In this document: positions 32,504 through 43,700 of the stretch, piece after piece
How positions within the stretch are numbered: the first letter of the stretch is position 1
Layout of the letters: the number at the start of each line of letters is the position of its first letter
Position numbers and translations under genes: made by a program
The notes under the pieces: generated by a model
What the model was told of the DNA's origin: nothing
Database searches by the model: none
What the model saw: only the letters and a program-made list of their open reading frames with translations
Source of the DNA: Bemisia tabaci
Taxonomy: Eukaryota > Arthropoda > Insecta > Hemiptera > Aleyrodidae
Direction of reading: 5' to 3'
DNA length: 64,000 nt
Assembly: GCF_918797505.1 (NCBI RefSeq)
Contig: NC_092801.1
Span: forward strand, 12,772,001 to 12,836,000

Positions 32504-33260
32504 CAGAGCCGGATTTAGCTTTTTGCCGCCCCTGGGTCTGCAATATTTCGTCACCATATTGTCAACAGTATCCCCCGCCCCTTCCCCCTCCCCACACTCG
32601 CAACTTCCCACGACATCTCATCTTGGCCCCTCCCTCGTGCGCCGCGTGGGCGCGTGCGCGTACCTACTTCAAAATGCGCCGCGAATATATAAAATAGATG
32701 GAATGGAGGGATGAGGCAAAAATAAAATGTGGAGACAATAAGTGGAAGCATGAAGCTAGTGTATCTCAATGTATTACTTACAAATTACAATGTATTCTCG
32801 AAAGACCAGGTTAAAAAGTTTTTCTCCGGGTTTTCAGTTTAGCAAAGCTGCCAACCAGAGCATCAACGTCGAAATTGATTGTCAAGTCTGCCTCGATGTT
32901 TAAAATTGCTGTGTTGTTTAGTTTCCCTTGGGTCATGGACGATCGGCAAAAACTTTTAATTCGATCCAAGACGGAAAATAAGTGCTCGCCTGTACAGTTT
33001 GCCGATGCAGTTGTAAGGAATATTTGGAGCGCGACGCAAATGTTGGGGTACAGCTTTGTCATATTTTTAGACAAAATTGTTTGATAAAGAACGGGCAAAG
33101 ATTCGCAACTTTTCTGAAGCGTTTCGTTCAGAACGGCTAAATGGCTTTTTAAATTCAAGCATTCCACCTCAAGTGACTCCTCAAGATCTGCTGGGTAGAC
33201 TTGGCAGAGTGCATATGCTGATTCGCGAATTTTTTCAGCGTTGTTTGGGCCGCTAAACAA
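32504..33260 (-). pseudogene. hAT transposase C-terminus with adjoining terminal repeat
   Basis: The 149-codon frame 32811-33260 matches the hAT C-terminal dimerisation region (PNICVALQIFLTTASANCTGEHLFSVL, in which CTGEHLFS stands where relatives have AxGERSFS, then IKSFCRSSMTQGKLNNTAIL). Downstream, CAGAGCCGGATTTAGC at 32504 looks like a hAT terminal inverted repeat. The N-terminal and catalytic parts are missing and the other end was not found. ZMYM1/zf-TTF-type hAT proteins are the closest family by motif. Confidence 0.7.
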
Positions 33261-34213
33261 TCGAAAGGTAAAATCGATATTGGGGGCCTAAATTCCGATA
33301 CAGATAAATTGAGTGGACTGTATATTTGGGGCCTAAGAATTTGAACTTAGGTAAACCTGAAATGGGGCGGGGTGTGGGAACACATAATACATAGATCATC
33401 ATACGTCATAGAGTATGTCTGAGTGAAACATAAGGCTTACCATTGAGTATTAGTGTGCAGAGACCATCGAGCCATTATTCCTGGGTGACAATAATTGCTC
33501 ATGAAGTCATAGTTGAAGCTTTAGCCTTCCATGGTCATGAGATATCCAGGCATGACCTTGAGCTTGGAGCTTTCAGATGAGTAGGGAACTTAAGGGAGGT
33601 TTTTAAGGGAGCAGAAGGGATGATTCGTTCACTTTGAGCTCTAATGAAGGGTAATAAGGGTGAAAGAAGGGAACAAAGGGATGAAAATTATGCTGATACT
33701 TGTCAGGGTTGAAATTAGCAACACGAGGTAGGCCTAAGGGGGCTAGAATCCTAGATGCTAGATTCCTAGAGAGGTATAATTCATGAATTCTACCTGAATG
33801 CAATCAGTAAAGTGAAAGGAAGATCTTCAGTTGAAGCTCGAAGAGGTTGGTGTAGCAGAAATCTGCGAAGAAAGCAAATTTTTCCACAAAGGGCCCAGGG
33901 AAACTCGAAAAAACTGTAAAGACGTACGTATCCGACACACACGAGCAGAAGAATCAGAGTCGAACAAGATTCAACAAGTTGAGAGGGGTGGAACCTTACC
34001 AGAGAGAGCGCTGGCAACGCGGGATCGTAGCATGCGAAAAAATGGAAGAGTCCATTATCGAGAAAGGGAGGGGTGACAGATCATTGAGTGCTAATTGACA
34101 AGCACGCGCGATCTATCGGGGAACTCGACAACCGAAATCGCTAATTAGCAAAAAGGGCGATAGGTGGCGGAGCGATATCGATGTTCGATATTTTCAGGGC
34201 GCATGGGGCGCCA
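33261..34213. other. No gene recognised; possible LTR of a minus-strand element
   Basis: A G-run preceding TGTTGGCGCC on the - strand at about 34215 looks like a polypurine tract followed by an LTR start, so part of this stretch may be an LTR. No second copy was found in the window to prove it. Confidence 0.3.
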
Positions 34214-34261
34214 ACATACTCCCCCCCTTGGAATCACGGAGGGATTACAAAACGAAACTGA

Positions 34262-35220
34262 GGTACAAGGGCGACAAGGTTACAAAAAAAAACTAGAGAC
34301 ATGAAGGGCGAGGCGCGAAAAGAGGTGCGCGATGATTACAAGGGCGAAAAACACAATAAAACATAGGTACAGTAGGGGGGTGATGAGCAAGGGTGTGCGT
34401 TACAAGGGCGATAAAAAGGTCAAGTGAGGGATAGCGTAGGCTTGGCAAATAATTGAGATGCAAATGTTCAATACAAATGTCTGTACTTTATTTACTGTTT
34501 ATATACATTTGTGCTCAGGTTGATTATACAATGTTTGCATATACGCTCGGTAAAGAAAAAACTAGCGTCCCGGTGCTATGCTTCGAGGGTGTAGGAACCC
34601 GATGTGCGGCGTGGCCGGAAGTGGCCGCCGACCTCGGAAGGAGGCGCGGATCCCAGGAGATTGTGGAGGCGACACCATTACCCTGCGGCTGTCATGCAGC
34701 ATAGGGTGGTGTGGCGCCTGGCAGCTACATTGCGCTTTCAAGTGGCATCGAACTACGGGCCAGCCGGCGGCAGGGTGGGCCAAGCAATTGATACACAGAC
34801 CGTTACCAAGAACTATGGATAAACGGTTGGCAGGGGAGAGCCTGATGAATTGGGGGCAGTCTCCAAGGGAGTGGCAAGGGCCACAAAATGGACAGATCGG
34901 GGATGATCTGGGCGAGAGTGGGCGAGGCTCTTCCTGGTCCCAAGCTTCTATTGGTGGCAGGGGCTCCATTCTGAAAGACAGGATACAATACTTCACTTCA
35001 GGCGAAGTCATGAGGAAACTCGGTTCATGGCCGCGATACCAAGGTCTTTTAAGGAGGGCGAAGGGGCGGTACGCAGCCGAAACATGAGTGGTACAAAAAT
35101 GGCGACTAAGAAACGCAAGCGTATTACGATTGAATGAATTACAAGGGCGATTAGAAACACGGGGTGCAAAAAAAAAAAACAAACAAACAAACAAACAGTG
35201 AAACAAAGTACAAGGGCGAC
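34262..35220. repeat. Scattered TACAAGGGCGA motif
   Basis: TACAAGGGCGA or close variants recur at about 34263, 34337, 34411, 35138 and 35209, on both sides of a gag-like open frame. On the - strand it reads TCGCCCTTGTA. This could be a degenerated repeat of a retroelement leader or UTR. Confidence 0.5.
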
Positions 35221-35239
35221 TAAATTGGACTGGCGCCAA
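34562..35239 (-). CDS. Gag-like protein with Cys/His knuckles (BEL/Pao-type), fragment
   Basis: The frame is open from 35239, but the likely start is ATG 35011 or 34969. The C-terminal half reads CPFCGPCHSLGDC, then LCINCL, CHLKAQCSCQAPHHPMLH. This CxxC...H...C / LCxNCL / CxxC..HH.LLH layout is that of the zinc-binding end of BEL/Pao (and some Ty3) gag polyproteins. The upstream gag domain and downstream protease are missing. No sign of cellular introns. Confidence 0.6.
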   Translation of the reverse strand: MAPVQFSRPCTLFHCLFVCLFFFFAPRVSNRPCNSFNRNTLAFLSRHFCTTHVSAAYRPFALLKRPWYRGHEPSFLMTSPEVKYCILSFRMEPLPPIEAWDQEEPRPLSPRSSPICPFCGPCHSLGDCPQFIRLSPANRLSIVLGNGLCINCLAHPAAGWPVVRCHLKAQCSCQAPHHPMLHDSRRVMVSPPQSPGIRASFRGRRPLPATPHIGFLHPRSIAPGR

Positions 35240-35557
35240 CGCGCTGGCTGAAACTAACCACGCCGGATGAGGACGTAAGCTCCGGAGCCCCTGAGCCGTG
35301 CTCTAACATATAAGGGCTCACGGTCAGGGGAGTGGGGCATCCGGGCGGGCGAAGGCGAGCGGCGCGGGAATAAAATACAAGTCCCGAAAAATAAACTTTA
35401 AAAAAAGATTTATTCACGAAACAGGGATCACTGCAATCAAAACATACGATGTTAACAAAGCACAGAAGGCTTGAACTCTCGATGAAAGTGAAGAATGAAT
35501 GACGCTGCGGTCAAAGCAGGAAGTGTATATATGGCTTCATTATCACAATGACATAAG

Positions 35558-36611
35558 TCAGATAAGGGAGATGAGTGACTCAACAGGAATAGAGGAATAA
35601 TGACGTAAGATAAAGTGGTATGAGATAAAATGACGTAAGATAGGATGACGCATGTAATTCGGGCGAGAACCAGTGGCAGGTCCTAGGCGGCGAGCTCCGC
35701 GAAAACGGGCGCGGGAAGACTCGCGCAGCCGGATGGCCTCGCTACCGCGGGCGAGGGTCCTGAGACGTTCCCGGGAGTCCGAAGGTCCGGGCCGGGATGA
35801 TGGGCGGTTGGGCGGCGGTGACTCATATGCCGGAAAACCGCGGCCACGGGGTCTGACCTCGACCACTTCCTCAGGCTTTAACTGGATGAGAGGGGAGCCA
35901 GGGGGGCTGAAAGTGATTAGGGGTGGTGGACTTGGAGGGCGAAATCGTCGGGGGGTGAATGGGTCAAATTCCTCCCAATCGGTGATGTGGCGGTTCCACA
36001 AAAGCTCCGGAGGGGGGGGGGGTGCCCGGGTCCACCTCGTACACTGACGGCAGAGGGGATGGCGCCGGAGGGGGGGTCCGAGGGAAGAACCGCTCAAAAC
36101 CAAATTCGTGGAGCGGGTCTTCCGACCACCACGGGTTGGCTGGTGGCGGAGACTGTGGATGGACTGGTGAGCAAGGGATTAGCGGCTCCTCCATCCGCGG
36201 CATAGGTGCATGGCCGCAAGGAGGGAGAGCCGGAGAAGGTGGCGGGAATCGCGGAAGCCCGGGCATCGGGGAGGGGGCCTCGTATCCCGCTGGAATTGGG
36301 TTCGGGCGCCGTCTCCGAAAAAGCTCATGATCTGGCGGCGATTGGCACAGGGGGGCCGGCCGTTTCATGTTTCTACACCTTTCCGCAAACGGGTATTGGG
36401 AAAGGGGGTGGGAGCCGCTCGAGGAAGGAGCAAAGTGCCCATCGGGGAGGTGCAACATTGTGTGATGCGCTCTGCCACATTGGGCGCATCGTTTTTTGCT
36501 TGCGCAAACGCCGTCGGCGTGTTGCGCGCTGAGGCAGTTAGCGCATCTGCCTTCCCGCCTGACTAAGGACCAACGTTCCTGGGGGGTGAGGGACGCGAAT
36601 GCCGTTTCCAT
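35558..36611 (-). pseudogene. Second gag-like protein with Cys/His knuckles, frameshifted
   Basis: Starts near ATG 36611 with SLTPQERWSLVRREGRCANC, followed by KKRCAQCGRAHHTMLHLP: the LCxNCL and CxxC..HH.LH parts of the same zinc module as at 34562. The rest is a long Pro-rich tail. The frame 36611-35964 changes to the frame 36103-35558 at a run of G (C on this strand) near 36010-36020, so one homopolymer slip separates two parts of a single protein. Confidence 0.6.
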
Positions 36612-36722
36612 TTGATTGTTCCTTTGGAGTGGCGTCTTTTGGTACTCTCATTTGTTTCATTGCTGTGCCCTCCGTGGGCAGTAATGCTGTCATTCTCTCC
36701 CATCTTATTCTCATCTTCTTTT

Positions 36723-37805
36723 TCATCTTAGACATTTTTTAAGACCCGATAGCTCCTCCCCTCCTGCTGATCCTTCCTTGTCACAATACTGTAGGAGTTC
36801 CTTGAGTTCAATGTCATCTTCAGAATCTTCATCGGATGAATATGAATAATTTTGCGCAGGGTCATCAAAATTTAACAGGTCAAAATCACCAAGCTTTGGG
36901 TCGTGACAAAGAAATTCAACATTTGGCACTTCCCGAACAACAGACAAACTATTCAAAACAATTTATGTGAAAAATGACGCACTAACTTCACGAGAACAGC
37001 ATTGACTTCGCGAAGAAAATCTTTGATACCTGACCTTTTTGATAACACGACTTGTTTTGCAAATATCCTGCTACTTCCAACACAAATGGGGCTTGACAAG
37101 TGCTGCTCTCTATATGGCTGAGGGTATGGTAGGGCGAGTATTGGTAAGCTGGGGTTCACTTTCCTCTAATAAAAATCCATCAGTCGGGATTACTTCAGAA
37201 TAGTCTTGAAGTTGGGCAGTAGGTTTACAAACTTGGTTAATTTCGTTACAATTTACATTCATTACTAGAGCAAGCTTAATTAAAATAATTTGCCACACAA
37301 GAGGGTTTGAGCTTTCAGAAGCTTGAGCTTTTTTAATTTCCTTATTTTTATTTAACGAAAGAAAACTAGAATTTTGGCAAAGAGTTTCAACATGATATTG
37401 AATTTTACTATTGATTACTTTTAAAAACGCATTAAAATTTGAGTTTCCCTGTAAATGAAGGATTTCTGAAAATATAATAGGAGTTAACTTTGAAAGCTTC
37501 ACTAACAAGTCTGAAATATCACTCAGAAGATTCTCATTTAAAGTTAGCTTGTTGAAAGAACAATTAAAATATCTGACTGTATCGAGATTGTGCAGTACAA
37601 TTAGAATAGCTGTATATTGGGTAAAGTCAACTTTTAAACAATATTGGAAAAGTGCTAGTAAATCTGAAATCAGAAATTCAAAAACTGGAAAAAAGTTAAC
37701 AGTGAGGGAAGGAGTTTTGAATCCCAGTGATTCATCTAACATACAATGTGGTATCATAAGAAGCCATTGAATTGGAATTTCTGATTCAGCCGACGCTAAG
37801 CTCAT
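36723..37805 (-). other. Unrecognised open frames downstream of the Ty3-type gag
   Basis: The frame 37110-37805 (231 codons) is intact, Leu/Ser/Asn-rich and without any protease or polymerase motif I recognise. Overlapping frames 36953-37159 and 36723-36956 continue in the same direction; the last has an acidic patch SYSSDEDSEDDIELKELLQY. They could be a retroelement accessory region or host sequence. No function proposed. Confidence 0.4.
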
Positions 37806-38615
37806 TCTAACAAAACAATAGTGTGAGTTGGTATTACTTATTGCAGAATCAAGCCATGATGGTAGATTATTAGAGCTGTTGGTTATTTGAGCTGACGCAG
37901 ACTGAAAAGTGGAACTTTTATCAGGGGGCTGAGTAGAGAGCTCTGAACTCGACTCAGATTCTGGACAACTCAGGTTTAGTTTAAAGACTGGTCACTGTTG
38001 TTCTCACACTGTTCTCTTTCATTCTTTGACTGCTCAAAATTCTCAACACATGAGACTCGCTGAGGCTGGGGTACAAACTTTTTTGTGAAAACTTTTGGTC
38101 GTTCTGTTTCTTGTTTAGAACCGTTTTTTTTTTTATTTGGTCAAGGCGCTGTAACTTGGCCAACACTGAATCAATTGTGTTTTCCCCAGGTTGGGTGAAG
38201 TGCTCTTGCACATCCCTAGGAAAATGCGTGAGAACTGCAGCGATCATATTTGAGTCCGAAATGGGCTCTTCTAACAATTGAAGATCACGCACATATTTCA
38301 AAAAATAAGAGGCAAGCTTATCCTTATCAGAATATCGACCAGCATAAAGCGAGGCCGCAATGGCAGATTGCTCTGCGGCTCCCCAATAAAACTGAAAAAA
38401 CTCATCTTCAAAATCCTTAAAAGAACTAAATTTGTGCTGTCCAACCCTATACCAGATCATTGCCTCACCTTTCAAAAATCTATACATGTGATCTAATCTG
38501 TCAGAGTCATTTACGTTGTGGTAATCAAAGAACGTAACTAAGTTTTTAATGAAAACCCTGGGATGTAGGTTATCCAAGTTTCCATCAAAGGACTGAGGGT
38601 CACGAATTTTCATTG

Positions 38616-38805
38616 TGTAATGTTGGGATGAAAGACAATGACAAATGACTGTGTAAAGAAAACATGGTTTATTCGTAATCATAACGCAACTCCACACGAC
38701 AGGATGATCAGACAATCGAACATGATCCCGACACATGAACCCGATGCGCCCACTGCGAGGTTCCGTTCCTTGCCGCTAGGGGGCGACACGAGACAGGACA
38801 ATACA
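38616..38805 (-). repeat. 3' LTR of the TRIM-like element
   Basis: 190 bp, differing from the other LTR at only a couple of sites that I can see (an AAAA/AAA length change and CGCCCAC/CGCACAC). This indicates a recent insertion. Confidence 0.9.
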
Positions 38806-38975
38806 TCTCCCTTTTCTCTTGAAAATAAAATTAACTAAAACTAAATGCTAAACAAATATCTTTCACCCTTTGACCGAGGAAAAAAAAAATTTTACATAAT
38901 GATTAAAGTTTCTACTTGAGGTCAAAATCTTTGAGCGTGCATGGTTTTTTTATTTCCCGCTTAGGGCGCGGTACA

Positions 38976-39197
38976 TCAACATGAGGGGGCGGAGCAGCTG
39001 GTTCTGAGCGTGTAATGCACTTCACGAGAATCGGCACCAATTATGTGAAGAAGCAAAGCTACTTTTTCACCACTTTTACGTTTCCGTTGGCCAGAGGCCG
39101 TCAAATAGAGTTCAAATTCTTGTCTAAACGTTTTCCAGTTTTGGCTGAGGTTACCAGTCAGCACGAGGGGCTTTGGCGGCTTTAGGCTCGACGCCAT
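38976..39197 (-). CDS. Gag N-terminal fragment within the TRIM-like element
   Basis: Starts MASSLKPPKPLVLTGNLSQN and continues WKTFRQEFELYLTASG, the typical opening of Ty3/gypsy (K02A2.6-like) gag. It stops after about 73 residues at the internal deletion. Non-autonomous: no protease, polymerase or integrase. Confidence 0.75.
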   Translation of the reverse strand: MASSLKPPKPLVLTGNLSQNWKTFRQEFELYLTASGQRKRKSGEKVALLLHIIGADSREVHYTLRTSCSAPSC

Positions 39198-39279
39198 GGT
39201 GGAACACGCGGATTGACACTCACGCTTTTCGGCTTCACGGACGATCACTTTATACTCGCGACCGCGAACGACTGCGCCA

Positions 39280-39468
39280 TGTAATGTTGGGATGAAAGAC
39301 AATGACAAATGACTGTGTAAAGAAACATGGTTTATTCGTAATCATAACGCAACTCCACACGACAGGATGATCAGACAATCGAACATGATCCCGACACATG
39401 AACCCGATGCGCACACTGCGAGGTTCCGTTCCTTGCCGCTAGGGGGCGACACGAGACAGGACAATACA
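39280..39468 (-). repeat. 5' LTR of the TRIM-like element
   Basis: 189 bp; ends TGTA/TACA; adjoins the putative tRNA-Ser-type primer-binding site on its inner side. Confidence 0.9.
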
Positions 39469-40147
39469 CATTGTACTTTTCTTTCGAGCAACTTGACTCT
39501 CTCTGAAATGTATGCTAGAGTTGGATATGGATGAGATCTTACTTTCTTTATTTAATTTAGGGGTTACGTCTTTTGGCGACTCCTTTTTCACTTGATCCAG
39601 TAAACTATTTTCTACTAGAGTCGGAATTTTACTCTCCAAAGCATTGAATTTTTCAGAAACTTTAGAGTGAAGAGCCTCAAACCTATCCAAAAGGATACTA
39701 AACGCACGCTCTGTACTTATAGAGCTTGTCGATGGCACAGGAGAAACACTACGTGGTCTAGGTCTATTGACAGCACCCGCTGGCTGTTGATCAGGAGTTA
39801 CTGGAGGCGTTTGATAGATATTATTCGGCAAGTGGCTAAAAGCCTGGAATCGTGGAGGGTAATTAGGCGGAAGGGTAGTAAACATCCTTGAGTTTGATTG
39901 GTTTTCAACCAAAACAAATCTAGCTTGATTTGGTGGAGGGGGAGTTGGTGCATTACTGCCCTGATTAATAATCACATTTGGATTGAGAGGAAGCAAAGGT
40001 CTATGAACATGCATTCCTTGAAAACGAGGCCCAGGATGCCTGACAACCTTGGGCACTGAGTTACTACGACCTCTACGAGGCTGAAAACCAGGTATTGGGG
40101 GTCGGCGAGATTGGTGGTTTCTAGTGTTGTATCCTTGATCACCTCTC

Positions 40148-40508
40148 ATTTTGACAGAAATCTAATATTTGAGTAATTGCGTACAATAAAAACAGTAAAT
40201 AAACCTGAACGGTTCAGTTGAAACTAAATAATAAACTAATTAAACCGAAACAATGCGACCTGATGAGAAAGTTGACGATCCTGGAACGATGATACTCCAT
40301 ACACTGAAAAATAAAGATGTAGCGTCGATTAGTAAAGTTGATCCAGATCACAATTCCATCATTCCTTCATTCTTCCTAATTTGAAGGTGGGACTTGGTGC
40401 TTCCTTTGTGGATCTTCGAGAATTAATCATTATTTGTCATTACTGCTGAAGAATCAAATTTCAAAAACCAATCATGAAATTTCCATCACTTACTCTCATT
40501 GTGGATTG
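40148..40508 (-). repeat. Shared 360-bp module, copy 1
   Basis: Almost identical to 52116-52475. It lies directly upstream of the split gag gene, so it is probably its leader or LTR. It ends at GTGGATTG, where LINE sequence begins. Confidence 0.85.
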
Positions 40509-40510
40509 GT

Positions 40511-40743
40511 TGATTTGTAATCCTTTAATGACTCTCGTTCTCGTTGTTGCAGTCACCTTGCCTGTTACTGTCCGTTTCCCAGGGGCTCGCTCCACCGTCT
40601 CCCTCGTATCCGTTGAAGACGATGCCCCCCCCCCCCCCCCCCCTGGCCGAGCACTCCCGATTTCCATGTCGGTCCGTGGGTGTCATTTCAAAACGAGGTT
40701 GCTTTCGGACCCACTTGTCGAGTAGCGTTTGTCTGTCCATCAT
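40511..40743 (-). pseudogene. LINE ORF2 5' stub
   Basis: Just after ORF1 a short frame begins and reaches VIKGLQINQ, resembling the start of a LINE endonuclease domain (KxLQINL). It is then cut by the repeat module at 40508. A run of about 17 C at 40626 disturbs the frame. Confidence 0.5.
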
Positions 40744-43700
40744 TGTTGTTGCTGTTTCCCGTTTTCGATCTGCATGTTCTGCACCTGGCAGTCACGCGCG
40801 ATGTGCCCTTCTTTCTTGCATTTTCTGCAGCACTTGCTGTAGTCGACCGCGCTATTACACTGATACTGGATATGCCCCGCTTCGTGGCACCTGTAGCAGA
40901 CGTTTGACTCTTGGTACTCCCTCACGGGACATGTCGCGAAGCAGATTCTGACGGATCCACTATTGAGGACCTCTCTACTTTTGGCGTTGTCCTTCACCCC
41001 GATAAACGCAATCCCGGCTGCGTTCGCTGGTATCCGGACGTTGACCACATCGAGCCCGGCAACCTTCAACTCCTCCGTGAGGCAGTGGCGTGCGGTGCGG
41101 ATAAGCAAGGCAAGCACTGCTTGCCCAAAGATTTCAAAAGAAAGAAGAAAATTACACCTATTACATCCATGTTTTACATTTTAGTAAATCTAATTTATAA
41201 AAGGTGTTCAGTATGTAAATTGCATTGAAAACAGAAAGAGAGAGAGACAGAAATACGTATAGAGAGCGGATGGAGGTGGCGCTGGCGCAGCGCGCTGCGC
41301 GGCCGGAACAGGGGCCGACTCATGCGCTGGAGAATCGCTTGCGATCAGCTGAGCGGAGAGCCCCTGCTCGGCGGCGGAATCAAGGCGGGCGGGTAGAGCG
41401 GTACGTTCCGAGTCCGAGCCCTTCGCTGCGCGATCGCAGCTCGCTTCTCTTGGCCATCTCTTGGCCCGTCACCGCAGCGCGCTGCTTCTGCCTCCGATGC
41501 GCGATGCGCTATCTTGCTCCCTCTTTCCGTCGCGGTTGTAATTGCTCCTTCGGAGCAAATGCCCTTAAATTCTATAAAATTTCGCTCACTTGATCTGATT
41601 AGTGATGAATTAGAAAATTCTCAATCATGTTTTAAACGCAGAAAATTCTAATTTTCTAACTTATTTTTCTAATTTCCAATTTTAAACTCAAAAAATTCTA
41701 AATAATGTAGAATAAAGACTACAATACCTCAAATAAGTGGCAAAATTAGGAGTTAAGAGCATGGAGCCGACCTCTAATGCTCAATAACATTCGAAACAAG
41801 TTGAGTAAACGAAATCATAAGTAAGAGAGAAAGTAATAAAACCACAGTTTTTCAAGACATTCCATCAGATTTCATCCGAAAAATAGAGCAAATACCGTAA
41901 AATTTTAACAATTTTCTAGGGGGGCTCCCTGAGGAGGGGAAAGAGACTACGTTAACCACCCCCCCCCCCCCCCGGATGGCGAACGCTAGAGCTTGCCCTG
42001 TCACTAAACCCACCGCACGCCACTGCCGTGAGGTCATCCTCCGTGAGGCTGTTATCCAGCCGCCGCACCACCAGCCTTAAAATGAGCTCCCTGGCTACCG
42101 CTTTTGAAGGGGCTTTCCTTTCTATCGCCTTCTGAAGTCGCTCAGCTCCGATGGCGGTTTCTACCTCAATCTTCATTCTTCCGTCCCTCGTCATCCCTGC
42201 GTCCACGATGAGGTGTGCAAGGTCGCCTACCGTCTCCCGGACGAAACGGTTCATCTCCCCGGCCGATCTGCCATCCGTTTGGATAAAGACGACGGGTCGT
42301 TTCGGTTTATTCGCCGGTTTTCTTGCTTTGCCTCCACCTGGGGCTCCCAATGCCGGAAAGTCACCGTCAGTGAAGGCCACAGTATGTATCGTCTGATGTG
42401 CTGCCTGCGCGGAAGGTTGCTCCCATCTTCTGCGAGATTGCTGCGATTGTTGCTGCGGCTGTTGTATCCTCGAGGGTAATCTCCTTGGAGCGGCTGTAGG
42501 AACTTCCTGTGAAGTTTTGTGCTGCTGCTGCGGTTGCGTGTCAGTTGTGTTCTTAAGTCCATCCGAAGTTCGGTTTTCCCCCGTCGACTTTCTTCTACGG
42601 CCGGAGTACCAAACCCGATTATCATTCTTAGTTCTCCTGCTATGTAGCTCCACCCACTTTCTCACAACAGAATTCATTGCTCTCGTCCTAACGCAGAACG
42701 TAAACTGAGCGTCGGGTGCATCTAGGGTCGCTCGTTTTAGTGCTAGAGCCAGATTCTTCACGTTCACAAACTCATCTTCCGCCGCTTCGTAATTTACAAC
42801 GTAGAACACAGTGTCCATCTCCTTTTGCTGACCCCCGACGGTAAGGATTTCACGATTGCCCCTTTTCGCGAAGTTGCCCGACTCCACCGTGTCTTCTTTC
42901 AGAACGTTCTTCACCGTCTTTGGTAAATCAAGCTGCAAAAGCTGGTTGATTACTTCTTTATCACCGGGGGACTTAATCAGTATAAGGTTCCCGATTTCTT
43001 CCGACGGTGAATCTCCTACCACCACTCCCGTCTTCATGAAGGCTTCGGCGGGCCATGGCTGTATCATCCTCGCGGGCCACTCCTCTTCTGCTACTCCAGC
43101 ATCAAGCCCTAGCTGAATTTCTTCCGGTGTTAACTTTCTTCTTGAGAGTGCCGCTATTTGCTCCCTCAGTTCGGCGATCTGCATGTCCTTCTCCTCGATC
43201 CTGGCCTCCAGGCCAACCTTCTCCTCCGCCGCCGTTTGGAATACCTCGTCCAAGTGGTTCAGGACAATTCCTAACCTCTTCCATTTCCTTAACCCCGATT
43301 CGATTTCCTCTCTTAACCCTGTAGCTGCAAGATGTTGATCCTCCCTGAGGGTTCCCTCCAGTTGGCTCATTAACTGCGTGAAACTGCTCTGTATTTTAGG
43401 GAGCTGATTTCCCAGTCCGTCGCGGTCCCTGGTGAACGTAGCATACATTTCATCCGCTTTCGCTCCGATGCCTCCTGCCGAATCGTTCCTTCTGCGTTTC
43501 GGTGAGGAAGAAGTGGCGGGGCTCGACTCCGCATAGAGGCGCACCCTGGCCGGATGGCGTGCGCCCGGGCGGCCAATTCCCGTCAAGTTGGCTGCCGGTA
43601 GGCTCGGGTTGGTCCTCGTGACGGTCTCGTCTTTCCTTCCTTCCGGATCCTCACCATCGGCCCCACCGCAGTGCAATTTCATGAGGGGCTCTCCCTTTGG

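Larger units (their letters stand above)
38616..39468 (-). mobile_element. 853-bp TRIM-like LTR retrotransposon
   Basis: Two nearly identical LTRs (38616-38805 and 39280-39468, 190 and 189 bp) with TGTA...TACA ends are flanked by the 5-bp duplication CATTG at 38611-38615 and 39469-39473. On the - strand the first LTR is followed by TGGCGCAGTCG, a primer-binding site like those using tRNA-Ser in 17.6/297. A purine tract AAGAGAAAAGGGAGA precedes the other LTR. Only the start of a gag remains inside. Confidence 0.92.
37981..40149 (-). pseudogene. Ty3-type gag gene split by a TRIM-like insertion
   Basis: The N-terminal part (40149-39474) starts MRGDQGYNTRN and is a Pro/Arg-rich region with a likely coiled segment. 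The C-terminal part (38615-37981) is a Retrotrans_gag domain: DPQSFDGNLDNLHPRVFIKN, HMYRFLKGEAMIWYR, FKDFEDEFFQFYWG and LASYFLKYVRDLQLLEEP. The two are separated by the 853-bp element at 38616-39468 and are in the same frame once it and one CATTG duplicate are disregarded. The 5' region (40148-40508) recurs at 52116-52475. Protease and polymerase are not found. Confidence 0.8.

Noticed and set aside
35673..36566. Long Arg/Gly-rich frames on the + strand
   Set aside because: Antisense shadows of the GC-rich gag-like gene on the - strand; no domain.
41270..41560. GC-rich block that might be a CpG-island promoter
   Set aside because: It lies inside the hAT-like element and no gene starts nearby.
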